Positions 55,213-64,000 of a stretch of 64,000 nucleotides of DNA are shown in pieces. This stretch comes from Littorina saxatilis (Eukaryota > Mollusca > Gastropoda > Littorinimorpha > Littorinidae): positions 45,845,425 through 45,909,424 of the forward strand of contig NC_090252.1 of the NCBI RefSeq assembly GCF_037325665.1, given 5' to 3'. The position numbers were made by a program, and so were the translations under genes. The notes beneath the pieces are model-generated. The model was not told where the DNA came from. It did not search any database and saw nothing but the letters and a program-made list of their open reading frames with translations. The first letter of the stretch is position 1. Each line of letters opens with the position of its first letter.

Positions 55213-56046
55213 ATGGAATTCCGGCCCATGTCCTTCTCCACTTCCTCCGTGCCTGGAGCCCTCGCCACGGCTGCCGGAGGCGTCCCGGTTTCCATTGCAA
55301 CATCCATCAATAGCGGGCGAGTGTGTGTCCAGCAGCCGGGCATGAAGATGGGTCAGATGACCATCCACAACATCAGCATCACCCAGGACCGCCACCAGCA
55401 GATCGTGGCCTCCGACACGCAGACCCAGCTCGGCCAGGGCAACAAGAACGGTCCCATCTTCGGCAAGATCTCTAAAGGACGTAGCAGCAGCAACTTTCAG
55501 AAACAGCAGCAGCAGCAACAGATTCAGCACCAGCAGCAGCAAGTGACTGTGCAGCAGGGACACATTCTGGGGAAGGCGGTATCGTCAGCGATGGTTCAAA
55601 TCGTGGCGACGGCGCCACAGCTGGTTTCGTGCGCCGGACAGGTCTCGGGGACTCCGCTGACCCCGACGTTCGCCACCACCACCAAACCCATCTCCACCCC
55701 CATCCCCATCGCCTCCAAGCCAATCAACTCCGCCATCCAATCCATGATTCCCAACGCAGCGTCAAAAGCTGGCCGGGCGGCTTCCATGAGTAGCATCAGC
55801 ATGCAGCCTGCCATCCTTCCCAACCCACAGGCGCCCAACGTGGGAACGATCGTCTTGCAGCCGGGGAGCCAGTACGGTGGCATGACAGTTCTCAACGCCT
55901 CAGGGTTGTCGGTCGCAACTGCGGCGGGTCAGGGGTCGAAGATGCATCCTGGGAATGCAAGCGTTCACACGACGATGAACTCGCAAGGGTTTATGACGAC
56001 CTTGAGGAACATCGCTCCACCTCAGAACGCTAACCAGGCTCAGAAG
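55213..56046 (+). CDS. cic: Capicua large exon (IASKP region)
   Basis: A 278-codon exon, phase 0 at both ends. It includes MEFRPMSFSTSSVPGALATA, a Gln-rich stretch (FQKQQQQQQIQHQQQQVTVQ), PISTPIPIASKPINSAIQSM and TIVLQPGSQYGGMTVLNASG. The TPIPIASKP motif matches human CIC RPVSSTPVPIASKP, a conserved landmark of the C-terminal half. Acceptor ATTTATCATTCAG; donor AAG then GTATGA. Low-complexity Gln/Ser/Pro composition is normal for this part of CIC. Confidence 0.95.
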
Positions 56047-56990
56047 GTATGAAATCGTATCTGTGTGGATTGTTCATGCTAGAGAGCCCTCTCATTGCTG
56101 AAAATGTGCTTAATAGTTTTCTTTCGGGAACCCTACACAGAAAGACTGATTCAGCATCTGTTTTCTCCAGAAACACGAACTAAGTGTTCACCCAGAAATG
56201 GCGTTAACCGAACATTTTCAGTATTTTATCGATTATAATCTGACAGTTATTTCCTGAATTCGTATATTACCTGTACTTGCAATGTTTCAGTTTAGGTGCG
56301 TGAGTACTTTCTGTTTATTTCATTTGCACTTACGGTTTAGGTTCCCATGTACTTGTAATGCAGGGGTGGGATTTCTTCCGTCCCTGATAGATTTCCGTCC
56401 CAGGAAGAATTTTTTTAAAAATTTTTTTTTATTATACTTTTTTTGTTAATCCCTGGCAGCTGTTGTTTACACTCCGTTCTGTGAACAGAAGGTCAACTAC
56501 CTTTCACCAAAACCAAATTGAGTGACATGTAGGGAGCAGCTATGTCATGTCATCCTGGCGAATGTGGCATCTTAGTTGCTATCTATTTGAAAACCCTGCT
56601 CACCCACAACTTTATATACCCCACTTGCAGGAATTCAGAGACCTTCAGTGATGTGGCAGAAAAACATTTGCCCCCCTAGACCCCCCAGCAAGGGCGCTGC
56701 CCCTGCACCCCGCCGGAGCCTTAACGGCCCCTGGACCCCGGCCTTCCAAAATGTTCAGTCCTGGCAACATTTTGGGCTCCCCACCCATGGTAATGTTTCA
56801 GGTGCAGGTGGTGTGTTACCTAACTTTTTAGGTTCACATGTCCTTGTAATGTTTTAGGTGCAGACAGTGTCCCAGGTTCACATGTACTTGTAATGTCTCA
56901 GGTGCAGGCAACGAGTTGCACTTACAGTTTAGGTACAGGTGGTGCTGTGCACTTTACAGTTTAGGTTCACACGTCCTTGTAATGTTTCAG
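56047..56990 (+). repeat. cic intron with repeated copies of the next exon's 3' splice junction
   Basis: TAATGTTTCAGGTGCAGG and close variants (TAATGTTTTAGGTGCAG, TAATGTCTCAGGTGCAGG) occur at about 56790, 56857 and 56897 before the true acceptor at 56990, with TTTAGGTTCACATG-type spacers. A weaker partial copy is near 56284. A GC-rich block at about 56668-56745 resembles the interior of the CAGGGCC elements. Confidence 0.8.
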
Positions 56991-57173
56991 GTGCAGGCGG
57001 TGCCAGCAGCGGTGTCAGCACAACCAGCACAACTGGTGACCAACCTGGTGCTGAAGACCAACCCCGCTGTACAGCAGCAACACCAGCAGCCGCATAACGC
57101 CCCCACGCAGACACTGAGCATCGCCCCGTCCCAGCAACCCACCCACGTCAGATACATCCTGCCCTCAGTACAG
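56991..57173 (+). CDS. cic: Capicua exon: YILPS motif
   Basis: Encodes VQAVPAAVSAQPAQLVTNLV, LKTNPAVQQQHQQPHNAPTQ and SQQPTHVRYILPSVQ. Human CIC has ITQVQYILPTLPQQ at the corresponding place. 61 codons, phase 0 at both ends; donor CAG then GTAATA. The last about 44 nt plus the first about 20 intronic nt are the source of the tandem array at 57851-58675. Confidence 0.94.
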
Positions 57174-57219
57174 GTAATAATGATAATAATAGTGCCCATC
57201 CTGATCTCAGGTCAAAATG

Positions 57220-57845
57220 AGTTCGGCTCATTCTCTCCCTGACAGGATGCCTTGAGTTTCCTAGTCTGGCAAGGAAACCGATTTTTTTTTACATATTTAG
57301 AGCTTTTTGTAATGTATTATTGATATAAGCAGATTCGCGATCGTCGATAATGATTTTTCATGGTGTTTTGTAATTTTTAAATTACAAAGGAATTGATATG
57401 TAAGACAGTTTCAAGCGAGCTATTTTTCGCGGCTGTATATACTGTGCAAACAACTCTAAATATGGCAAAAGTGTCACGTGATAATCAACCGTTTGGTTTC
57501 GGCGCTCACTGGAGCAGACGATTTTTTCTGTAACCAGTTGACAGTGATGAAACCATATATTACGGTATCCTTCCGGCAGCAGTCCCAAAATTTCGACTTG
57601 TTTTGACCTTAGAACGATGTCTTTATCATAACTGTGAGGAACAGAACGGAGATCACTGTTGAAGTCGGCCAATCTGCAATCATTTTCGTCTCGCGAACAC
57701 TGATCTCAAATTTAGATCAGTGCTCGCGAAAAACATATGGGAGATAACTCTGTATTTTTGTTTTGATAGATTCGCGTAGGACTGTAGCGTCCGGTCAGAG
57801 AGATAACTGGCGATAGCCGTTGAGCGATGACTGATCAGATTGAAT
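57220..57845 (+). other. Intronic sequence separating the exon from its tandem copies
   Basis: Contains a short palindrome, TCGCGAACACTGATCT and its inverse (about 57690-57732). No ORF or exon recognised. It may be an insertion, because tandem-array sequence flanks it on both sides. Confidence 0.4.
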
Positions 57846-57850
57846 AGTGC

Positions 57851-58675
57851 CCAGCAACCCACCCACGTCAGATACATCCTGCCCTCAGTACGGGTAATTA
57901 TGATAATAATAGTGCCCAGCAACCCACCCACGTCAGATACATCCTGCCCTCAGTACAGGTAATGATGATAATAATAGTGCCCAGCAACCCACCCACGTCG
58001 GATACATCCTGCCCTCAGTACAGGTAATGATGATAATAATGGTGCCCAGCAACCCACCCACGTCAGATCTCAGTACAGGTAATAATGATAATAATAGTGC
58101 CCAGCAACCCACCCACGTCGGATACATCCTGCCCTCAGTACGGGTAATGATGATAATTATAGTGCCCAGCAACCCACCCACGTCAGATACATACTGCCCT
58201 CAGTACGGGTAATGATGATAATAATAGTGCCCAGCAACCCACCCACGTCAGATACATCCTGCCCTCAGTACGGGTAATGATGATAATAATAGTGCCCAGC
58301 AACCCACCCACGTCGGATACATCCTGCCCTCAGTACGGGTAATGATGATAATAATAGTGCCCAGCAACCCACCCACGTCAGATACATCCTGCCCTCAGTA
58401 CGGGTAATGATGATAATAATAGTGCCCAGCAACCCACCCACGTCGGATACATCCTGCCCTCAGTATGGGTAATGATGATAATAATAGTGCCCAGCAACCC
58501 ACCCACGTCGGATACATCCTGCCCTCAGTACGGGTAATGATGATAATTATAGTGCCCAGCAACCCACCCACGTCAGATACATCCTGCCCTCAGTACGGGT
58601 AATGATGATAATAATAGTGCCCAGCAACCCACCCACGTCAAATACATTCTGCCCTCAGTACAGGTAATGATGATA
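57851..58675 (+). repeat. Tandem array of an exon 3' end plus its 5' splice site, 13 copies
   Basis: The 65-bp unit reads CCCAGCAACCCACCCACGTC, AGATACATCCTGCCCTCAGT, AC(A/G)G and GTAATGATGATAATAATAG. It starts at 57851, 57915, 57980, 58045, 58100, 58165, 58230, 58295, 58360, 58425, 58490, 58555 and 58620. It duplicates the end of the exon at 56991-57173 (from 57130) with its donor. A 14th copy follows the MITE at 58922-58975. Most copies have G in place of A before the donor G (CGG|GTAATG). Confidence 0.96.
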
Positions 58676-58911
58676 CAGCAGACTTCCACTAACTCGCGGT
58701 CTTTGGGGTCCAAAGATTTTTGATCGCGATATATCCGATTCGCTATGCAGTTTGGGGTCCAATTAAAGGGAAGAAACCGCGTTCTCTTCTGAGTCAGAGA
58801 AAAACGCGGTTATTTTGTAAGGTTGGTCCTGTTTTTTTCGGGGTCCAAGAGGTCTCCGCGATATAGCCGAATTCGCGATTTAGTGGACCGCGAGTTAGTG
58901 GAAGTCTGCTG
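58676..58911. mobile_element. pogo/Tigger-type MITE inserted in the tandem array
   Basis: CAGCAGACTTCCACTAACTC plus GCGG at the left and its exact inverse at the right (TIR about 26 bp), flanked by TA (58674-58675 and 58912-58913). The target TA lies in the GATGATAATAATAG part of an array unit. CAG...ACT-type ends with TA duplication fit pogo/Tigger elements. Confidence 0.82.
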
Positions 58912-59019
58912 TAATAATAGTGCCCAGCAACTCACCCTGGTCAAATACATCCTGCCCTCAGTACAGGTAATGATGATAATAGTTATAAAACGGTGGAAGC
59001 CCCCTTACAAGACGTTCAA

Positions 59020-59165
59020 ATATCTGAGAAAATCAAGTCTTGCAAAGGAGGGAGTCTTAAATTGGATGTAAATTTACAGAGGTCATGAACAGAAAATCTG
59101 GAGAAAAAAACCAAGGTGTTAAGGAGGAGGAAATCTTAAATCAGGGTCTTAAAAAGGTCTTAAAA
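59020..59165. repeat. Dispersed GTCTTAAA-type repeat fragment
   Basis: GGAGGGAGTCTTAAATTGG, TTTACAGAGGTCATGAACAG and repeated GGTCTTAAAA match the 52.6-53.0 kb array. Confidence 0.5.
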
Positions 59166-59343
59166 TAAAAATGCACCTTTGAGACTTAGAAGGCTGCTGG
59201 GTGAAAAGCTGAAAGACAGAATTTCTTGTGTGCAAAAGCTTTCTTGCTGAATTTTGTTGTCGTTGTTATTGACTGTGTGCTTGTTTTTATCGCTATTATG
59301 AGTTAGTTTGCTTGTATTTTCTAATGTCATGATTTGTATATCG

Positions 59344-59364
59344 TGTGTGTGTGTGTGTGTGTGT

Positions 59365-59395
<31 letters not shown>

Positions 59396-59512
59396 AGGTG
59401 TTTATTGGTATTGTAAAACGCTTGGCGCTGTGAATCTGGACTTGCGCTACATAAAATTGTGTGCGCATGTGTATGTGTGTGTGTGTGTAAAAGAGAGAGA
59501 GAGAGAGTGAGG
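59344..59512. repeat. (TG)n and (GA)n microsatellites
   Basis: TG tracts at 59344-59394 and 59468-59488, then GA at 59492-59508, about 85 bp before the next cic exon. Confidence 0.9.
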
Positions 59513-59595
59513 ATTTGTCTTTTGCGGGCAGTATTCAGCACCAAGGCATTGCACTTCTCCTTAATTTTGATTATTATTATTATTATTATGTGCAG

Positions 59596-59730
59596 GTACA
59601 GGCCAGTCCCCAGGGCGACAAGATGCACAACGTGCTACAGATGGCGCTGCCTGGCGGGGGGGTTGTGGCGCCCCAGGGACTGCCTGTTTCCGGCAAGATC
59701 CAGATCTCCCCCGCCGGCAATATTCGCAAG
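59596..59730 (+). CDS. cic: Capicua exon
   Basis: Encodes VQASPQGDKMHNVLQMALPG, GGVVAPQGLPVSGKIQISPA and GNIRK. 45 codons, phase 0 at both ends; acceptor TATTATGTGCAG, donor AAG then GTCAGC. No strong human match of its own; called from frame, splice sites and position within the Gln/Pro-rich C-terminal half. Confidence 0.85.
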
Positions 59731-60021
59731 GTCAGCGACCTTTGCTCTTGTTTTAGGCAAGCAATCCAAATCTCCGTGATTTTGCAGATTTCTGCGAAAT
59801 GTGACATTTTGACTAAATATCAGTCTGATCTAGGAAGTTTACCAGCAACCCCACCCGATACCTTCACCCACAAACTTTGTTTCTTACCAAAAATTATACA
59901 TGTAATCTCATTCCGTACTTTCTTCATACCATCCTGAAGAAGGCAGTTTATCGCTGCCAAAATATTGATGAAGAACATACCAAATCTGGTTTTCTGTTCT
60001 GTCCTCTTTTTGATTAAATGT

Positions 60022-60291
60022 GATGGGCGTAGTGGTAAGACATCGGCCTCTTAATCGGAAGGTCGTGTGTTCGAATCCCTGCCGCGGCCGCCTGGTGGGT
60101 TAAGGTTGGAGATTTTTTGGATCTCCCAGGTCAACTTATGTGCAGACCTGCTAGTGCCTTATCCCCCTTTGTGTGAACACGCAAGTACAAGACTGAGTGC
60201 GCACAGAAAAACCGGTCATACACGTAAAAACCTACTCATGCTAAAACATGAGTGAACGTGGGAGTTTCAGCCCATGGACGAAGAAGAAGAA
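60022..60291 (+). mobile_element. tRNA-derived SINE (type 1 body, second head type), internally deleted
   Basis: Head GGCGTAGTGGTAAGACATCG and TGTGTTCGAATCCCTGCCG. The body lacks part of the middle and ends (GAA)n. GATTAAATGT at 60012-60021 and 60292-60301 is the target duplication. Confidence 0.9.
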
Positions 60292-60375
60292 GATTAAATG
60301 TAATCTCACTGGATTTCCTTTGCCCCTGTGACTTTCACAGAGCCGTGCAGCGTATAAGGTGTGTGTGTGTTTCAG

Positions 60376-60537
60376 GTGCTGACCACACAGCAGGGGGGCC
60401 CTGGTCAGACCGTCCTCAACACCGCCAGCAAACCGCAGCAACTACAACCACAGCAACAACAGGCCGTCGCCATGGTCACGCAGTTTGTTGCCATGCAGCA
60501 GTCCCCCGCTGTCGTTGCTATGGCTCAACCCCAGCAG
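60376..60537 (+). CDS. cic: Capicua exon
   Basis: Encodes VLTTQQGGPGQTVLNTASKP, QQLQPQQQQAVAMVTQFVAM and QQSPAVVAMAQPQQ. 54 codons, phase 0 at both ends; acceptor TGTGTGTTTCAG, donor CAG then GTTAGT. Gln-rich, as expected for this part of the protein. Confidence 0.9.
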
Positions 60538-60617
60538 GTTAGTACATGTTCGGCATTGGGGATTGTAGTTGGAAAATTGCGTCCTCAACAGAAGGGGCTT
60601 TTTGATGCCGAGTGATC

Positions 60618-60736
60618 CCTTGAAAGCGGCGTATGGCTGCCTGAAAGGGGGGGTAAAATCGGTCATACGCGTAAAAACCCACTCGTGCAAAAAACATGAG
60701 TGAACGTGGGAGTTTCAGCCCATGAACGAAGAAGAA
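60618..60736 (+). mobile_element. 5'-truncated type 1 SINE
   Basis: Only the 3' third (AAGCGGCGTATGGCTGCCTG to the GAA tail) is present. GATGCCGAGTGA (60606-60617) and GATGCCAAGTGA (60737-60748) form the target duplication. Confidence 0.88.
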
Positions 60737-60828
60737 GATGCCAAGTGAAAATTTAATTAATAAGAAATTTGTTGTTGTTGTGTTCTGTTCATTAATTTAG
60801 TCAAAAGTATCTATTTGAAAGGTCAAAT

Positions 60829-61209
60829 CGGGCGGGGATGTAGCTCAGTCGGTAGCGCGCTGGATTTGTATCCAGTTGGCCGCTGTCAGCGTGAGTTCGT
60901 CCCTACGTTCGGCGAGAGATTTATTTCTCAGAGTCAACTTTGTGTGCAGACTCTCCTCGGTGTCCGAACACCCCCGTGTGTACACGCAAGCACAAGACCA
61001 AGTGCGCACGAAAAAGATCCTGTAATCCATGTCAGAGTTCGGTGGGTTATAGAAACACGAAAATACCCAGCATGCTTCCTCCGAAAACGGCGTATGGCTG
61101 CCTAAATGGCGGGGTAAAAAACGGTCATACAAGGAAAATTCCACTTGTGCAAATAACACACACGAGTGTACGTGGGAGTTTCAGCCCACGAACGCAGAAG
61201 AAGAAGAAG
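60829..61209 (+). mobile_element. tRNA-derived SINE (type 1), full length
   Basis: Near-identical to 49265-49646. AAAGGTCAAAT at 60818-60828 and 61210-61220 is an 11-bp target duplication. Confidence 0.93.
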
Positions 61210-61519
61210 AAAGGTCAAATATGAGTAGAGGAGGAAAGTTGACTGAGAAGTGGGAATGGAGATGAGTTAGTTTAAATGGCTGCAAAGAGAGTTTGTCACC
61301 TACAAGGCTGCATATGAACAACAGAAATATGGACTTGCACTTGCAGTGGAAAAAAGTTCTTGCAGGTGTAACTTTTGGTTGCAATAACGAAAGCCTGGTG
61401 CTGTAAACGTGAGACATTGCCTGACGGGTTGTGGTACTGCTTTGTACCAAGCTGCAATTCTTAAATTTGGCGTCTTGAAAGGGAGGTTCCATTGTTCTGA
61501 CCACTCTCTTCCTTTTCAG

Positions 61520-61722
61520 CTGCAGATATCGGGGTCGATGGCTCAGCCGGTGGTGTCGCTGGCGATGGGTCAACCACAAGCCCTCCCCCTCCAGTCTCCC
61601 GCAGTGCTGCAGTCGCAGCAGTCCATCACAGCGCAGCTGCAGCAGCAGTCCAGCGGAGCCATCACGGCGCAAATACAGCAGCAGCCACAGCGAGTCATCT
61701 TGCCCACTACCCAGATGCAGAG
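61520..61722 (+). CDS. cic: Capicua exon: RVILPTTQMQR segment
   Basis: Encodes LQISGSMAQPVVSLAMGQPQ, ALPLQSPAVLQSQQSITAQL and QQQPQRVILPTTQMQR. RVILPTT resembles human CIC KVLLPSSTRITYVQ. Starts phase 0, ends phase 2 before GTAGCA; acceptor CTTCCTTTTCAG. Confidence 0.93.
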
Positions 61723-61736
61723 GTAGCAACTTTTAT

Positions 61737-61740
<4 letters not shown>

Positions 61741-61778
<38 letters not shown>
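61741..61778. repeat. (CA)n microsatellite
   Basis: About 18 CA dinucleotides, 18 bp after the cic exon donor. Confidence 0.95.
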
Positions 61779-61780
<2 letters not shown>

Positions 61781-61974
61781 ACAACAATAACAGAAATGTT
61801 AGAGTAACCAAGGAATAATGTCTGGTACTGTTGGGAGTCAACTCTGCAAACTTAAAGTCTTCGAAAGTCTAACTTTTAAGAATGCGATAAGAATTTGGTC
61901 GTATTCATGAGTTCAAAACCAAGTAAAAAGGAAGTGCCAATATCTGACATTTGTTATAACGTTTCTCATGACAG

Positions 61975-62093
61975 GTTCAGTTTCATGCCTCAAGTGAGTG
62001 GTGCCACCGTCTCAATAGCAACGAGCCCGTCACCTAGCAACAAGATGGAAACCATGCAGGGAGTGGTGTCCCACTATGTCCCCATCATGCAAG
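61975..62093 (+). CDS. cic: Capicua exon with two possible acceptors 6 nt apart
   Basis: Encodes FSFMPQVSGATVSIATSPSP, SNKMETMQGVVSHYVPIMQ. Acceptors GACAG (ending 61974) and GGTTCAG (ending 61980) both keep the frame, differing by two codons. Starts phase 2, ends phase 1; donor G then GTAAGA. Supported by frame, phase and strong donor. Confidence 0.88.
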
Positions 62094-62302
62094 GTAAGAT
62101 TCGACTGCGTTTTAATTCATTACAATTATTTTATCTCTTCTTCTTGATTAAAGAGAGGAAAATGAAAATGGGTGTGTTGTAGATTTGTTTCAGATGTAAA
62201 ACATACTTATACTTTCAGTCAGGTTGTGAACATTTTGTTAACTTTTTCACTGTGGCTATGCTTACTCACTCTATTACTCATGTCGTATGCATTAAGAGCG
62301 CT

Positions 62303-62467
62303 ACCGGCACGGTTGGCCTAGTGGTAAGGCGTCCGCCCCGTGATCGGGAGGTCGTGGGTTCGAACCCCGGCCGGGTCATACCTAAGACTTTAAAATTGGC
62401 AATCTAGTGGCTGCTCCGCCTGGCGTCTGGCATTATGGGGTTAGTGCTAGCAAACAAACAAACAAAA
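62303..62467 (+). mobile_element. tRNA-derived SINE, short copy
   Basis: Head GGCACGGTTGGCCTAGTGGT and GTGGGTTCGAACCCCGGCCG, then a shortened body and (CAAA)n tail. ATTAAGAGCGCT at 62291-62302 and 62468-62479 is the target duplication. Same family as 7057-7354. Not called as a tRNA gene because the body and tail make it a SINE. Confidence 0.9.
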
Positions 62468-62539
62468 ATTAAGAGCGCTTACTTCCTTCCTTTTGTTTCT
62501 CAGATCCTGATGTTGATCTCATAAAATGCAATTTTTTGG

Positions 62540-62872
62540 ATACCGCTTAAATATTGACTTTTTGTATTGCTCAGGACAACAAGTGCTGATTCAACCACAA
62601 CAAGTTCATACAATACATTGTTTTGAATACCGCTCTGTGTGTGGTTGCCTAAATGGCGGGGTAAAAACAATCATACATATAAAAACGCACTTGTGCAAAA
62701 ACAACGAGTGTACATAGGAGTTTCAGCCAATCAACGCAGAAGTAGAAAAAGAAAAACACCGCTTTAATATTGACTTTTGTTTCGCTCAGGCCAAGTGCTG
62801 ATTCAACCACAGCAAGTTCATGCAATACATTGTTTTGAATACCCCTTTAATATTGACTTTTGTCTCGCTCAG
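62540..62872 (+). repeat. Duplicated 3' splice junctions of the next cic exon, with SINE fragment
   Basis: TATTGACTTT...GCTCAGG(C/A)CAA followed by GTGCTGATTCAACCACA and CAAGTTCATACAATACATTG occurs at about 62550-62635 and 62765-62843, upstream of the true acceptor (62872). A type 1 SINE 3' fragment (about 62640-62755) sits between the first two copies. Each copy carries a plausible acceptor but no matching donor. Confidence 0.85.
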
Positions 62873-63100
62873 GCCAACAAGTGCTGATTCAACCACAGCA
62901 AGTTCGCTCCCCTGCCTGCATCAGCCCGGCCCTCACAATCACCTCGCAGGGCCAACAACAGCAACAACAACACCAACACCACCTACAGCACCAGCAACAG
63001 CCCAGCCTGGCACCCAAGCTGACCGCCGCCATGCAGAAAGGGCACAGCCCTCAGCCACACCAGCAGCACGCCCTGCGAGCCAGTCCCAAGACCTATCAAG
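62873..63100 (+). CDS. cic: Capicua exon, Gln/His-rich, last exon in window
   Basis: Encodes GQQVLIQPQQVRSPACISPA, LTITSQGQQQQQQHQHHLQH, QQQPSLAPKLTAAMQKGHSP and RASPKTYQ. Starts phase 1 (G + GC = Gly), ends phase 1 before GTGAGG. The C1 domain that follows in known CIC proteins is not reached in this window, so further exons lie to the right. Confidence 0.92.
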
Positions 63101-64000
63101 GTGAGGGGGGTGGGGGGGGATGGGGGGGGGGGATTTGTGGAGGGGGATTTGTGGAGGGGGGGGGGGGGTGTTGACATTGGGTAGGAGGATGCTCACAATA
63201 TTCATTTGGACCATTGCGGTAGCACGGAATTTTTTGTCCGAAAACGTGTTTTGGGTTCTTAGCATTTGTAGGTACTTAGAACACCATTGAATCATTATGC
63301 GATGTCATTTTGTCATTGTCAACCTTTTTCTTGCAATAAAGTGATTATTTTCAAAGTATAATTCATTCAAATATCATTTTTAAGGACAAAAAAAGTTGTT
63401 CTGACGATTTTTATGAAGAACCTTCAGACAAAGCTTGAAAAGCTTGCCAAAGTAACAAAGCCTAATTTCCGTGCCATCTCTGCCCTTAAAGGTGGTCGTC
63501 TTCATTTTTGCTTTTTTTCAATAATCTTATGGTTAGATTTCGCTAAAAAGTTATGTCAGATGATGAATGAACCATGGGGAAAAAAGTAATAGAAAAAAAA
63601 ATATATGTAAAAAAAGATTTTATTTTTGGGTAGCGTGACTCACGCTTCCAATATTTTGTTTTCTGTTTGCTGAGAACATGTGCTTTGCCTAAAAATACGG
63701 ACCAATCAAATTCATGTCACTATGCTTATAGCCACGCCCAAACAAGTGCAGCAACAGTTTGACACTGGAGCGCTGTCCACGCTTTTTTTTAAACGCACGA
63801 AATCCACGGGATTTGAGAGGAGTTTTGCGCTTGGCATTTTCCAAATAAGGATATCCTACTATGAGTACTACGCTGGAATACTACAATGAATTTTCAAACG
63901 GCTACACTGGCTTCGTCTTTCCTGATCGAAAGGGGGTGTATTGTTGATATTTGTAGATAATAGTCTCTGCATTCTAATGGTCAAATGGCGATTTCGGTAT
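63101..64000 (+). other. cic intron, AT-rich with a G-rich tract
   Basis: G-rich runs at 63103-63170 directly follow the donor. No further exon could be supported to the window end. Confidence 0.5.

Noticed and set aside
63680-63889. Possible further cic exon (ATPKQVQQQFDTGALST)
   Set aside because: It begins after a TATAG without a good polypyrimidine tract, has no donor nearby and lies in sequence resembling a repeat; similarity to CIC is not convincing.

Overview
The window looks like intronic and intergenic DNA from a mollusc, most likely a gastropod. It is AT-rich and full of microsatellites, tRNA-derived SINEs with lophotrochozoan-type bodies, MITEs, and several repeat families bounded by terminal hairpins. 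Protein-coding exons are few and separated by kilobases of repeats. The organism is inferred from repeat style and from the sequence of the one host gene; no marker names the species. I found no rRNA, no functional tRNA gene, no CRISPR array and no retrovirus-like element.

The only host gene I can support is capicua (cic, human CIC), the HMG-box repressor at the end of RTK/ERK signalling. Fourteen consecutive exons lie on the + strand from 39784 to 63100. They carry the acidic and QSLSAL segment, the HMG box, the MVICEDD acidic block, and a long glutamine-rich C-terminal half including an IASKP motif. All exon junctions are phase-compatible. The gene runs off the right edge before its C-terminal C1 domain. 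The very large exon of the long (CIC-L) isoform lies at 17602-20553 on the MINUS strand, on the other side of a 200-N scaffold gap (38001-38200). Its donor phase and the acceptor phase of the first + strand exon match, and a single flip of the left contig would restore a colinear gene. I therefore read this as a probable contig-orientation error at the gap.

Left contig (1-38000): microsatellites and a 63-bp-class minisatellite (1-5600); SINEs, hairpins and a 5'-truncated CR1/L2-like LINE (5700-10760); copies of an 810-930 bp hairpin-ended family ('family A'); a complete Tc1-type transposon with an intact transposase (14212-15735); a hAT-like element; the CIC-L exon; more hAT-like elements and SINEs; a CpG-rich candidate promoter (25325-25560); a 245-bp minisatellite; a cluster of 'family D' repeats with an inverted pair and a nested 'family C' insertion; and a CpG-rich stretch just before the gap.

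Right contig (38201-64000): cic exons interleaved with transposons. The intron before the HMG box holds a complete piggyBac element with an intact 592-aa transposase (39965-42213) and a hAT-like element ending 45 bp before the HMG exon. The next intron holds a deleted piggyBac relative carrying a nested hairpin-ended insertion. Many SINEs downstream have clear target-site duplications. The most unusual feature is that several cic introns contain tandem copies of the neighbouring exon edge with its splice site, including about fourteen copies of one exon end plus its 5' splice site.

I did not find a previously undescribed multi-gene system. The strongest leads are the strand-split cic gene, the exon-edge and splice-site duplications, two apparently intact DNA transposons, and hairpin-ended element families for which one nested copy gives an exact empty-site comparison.
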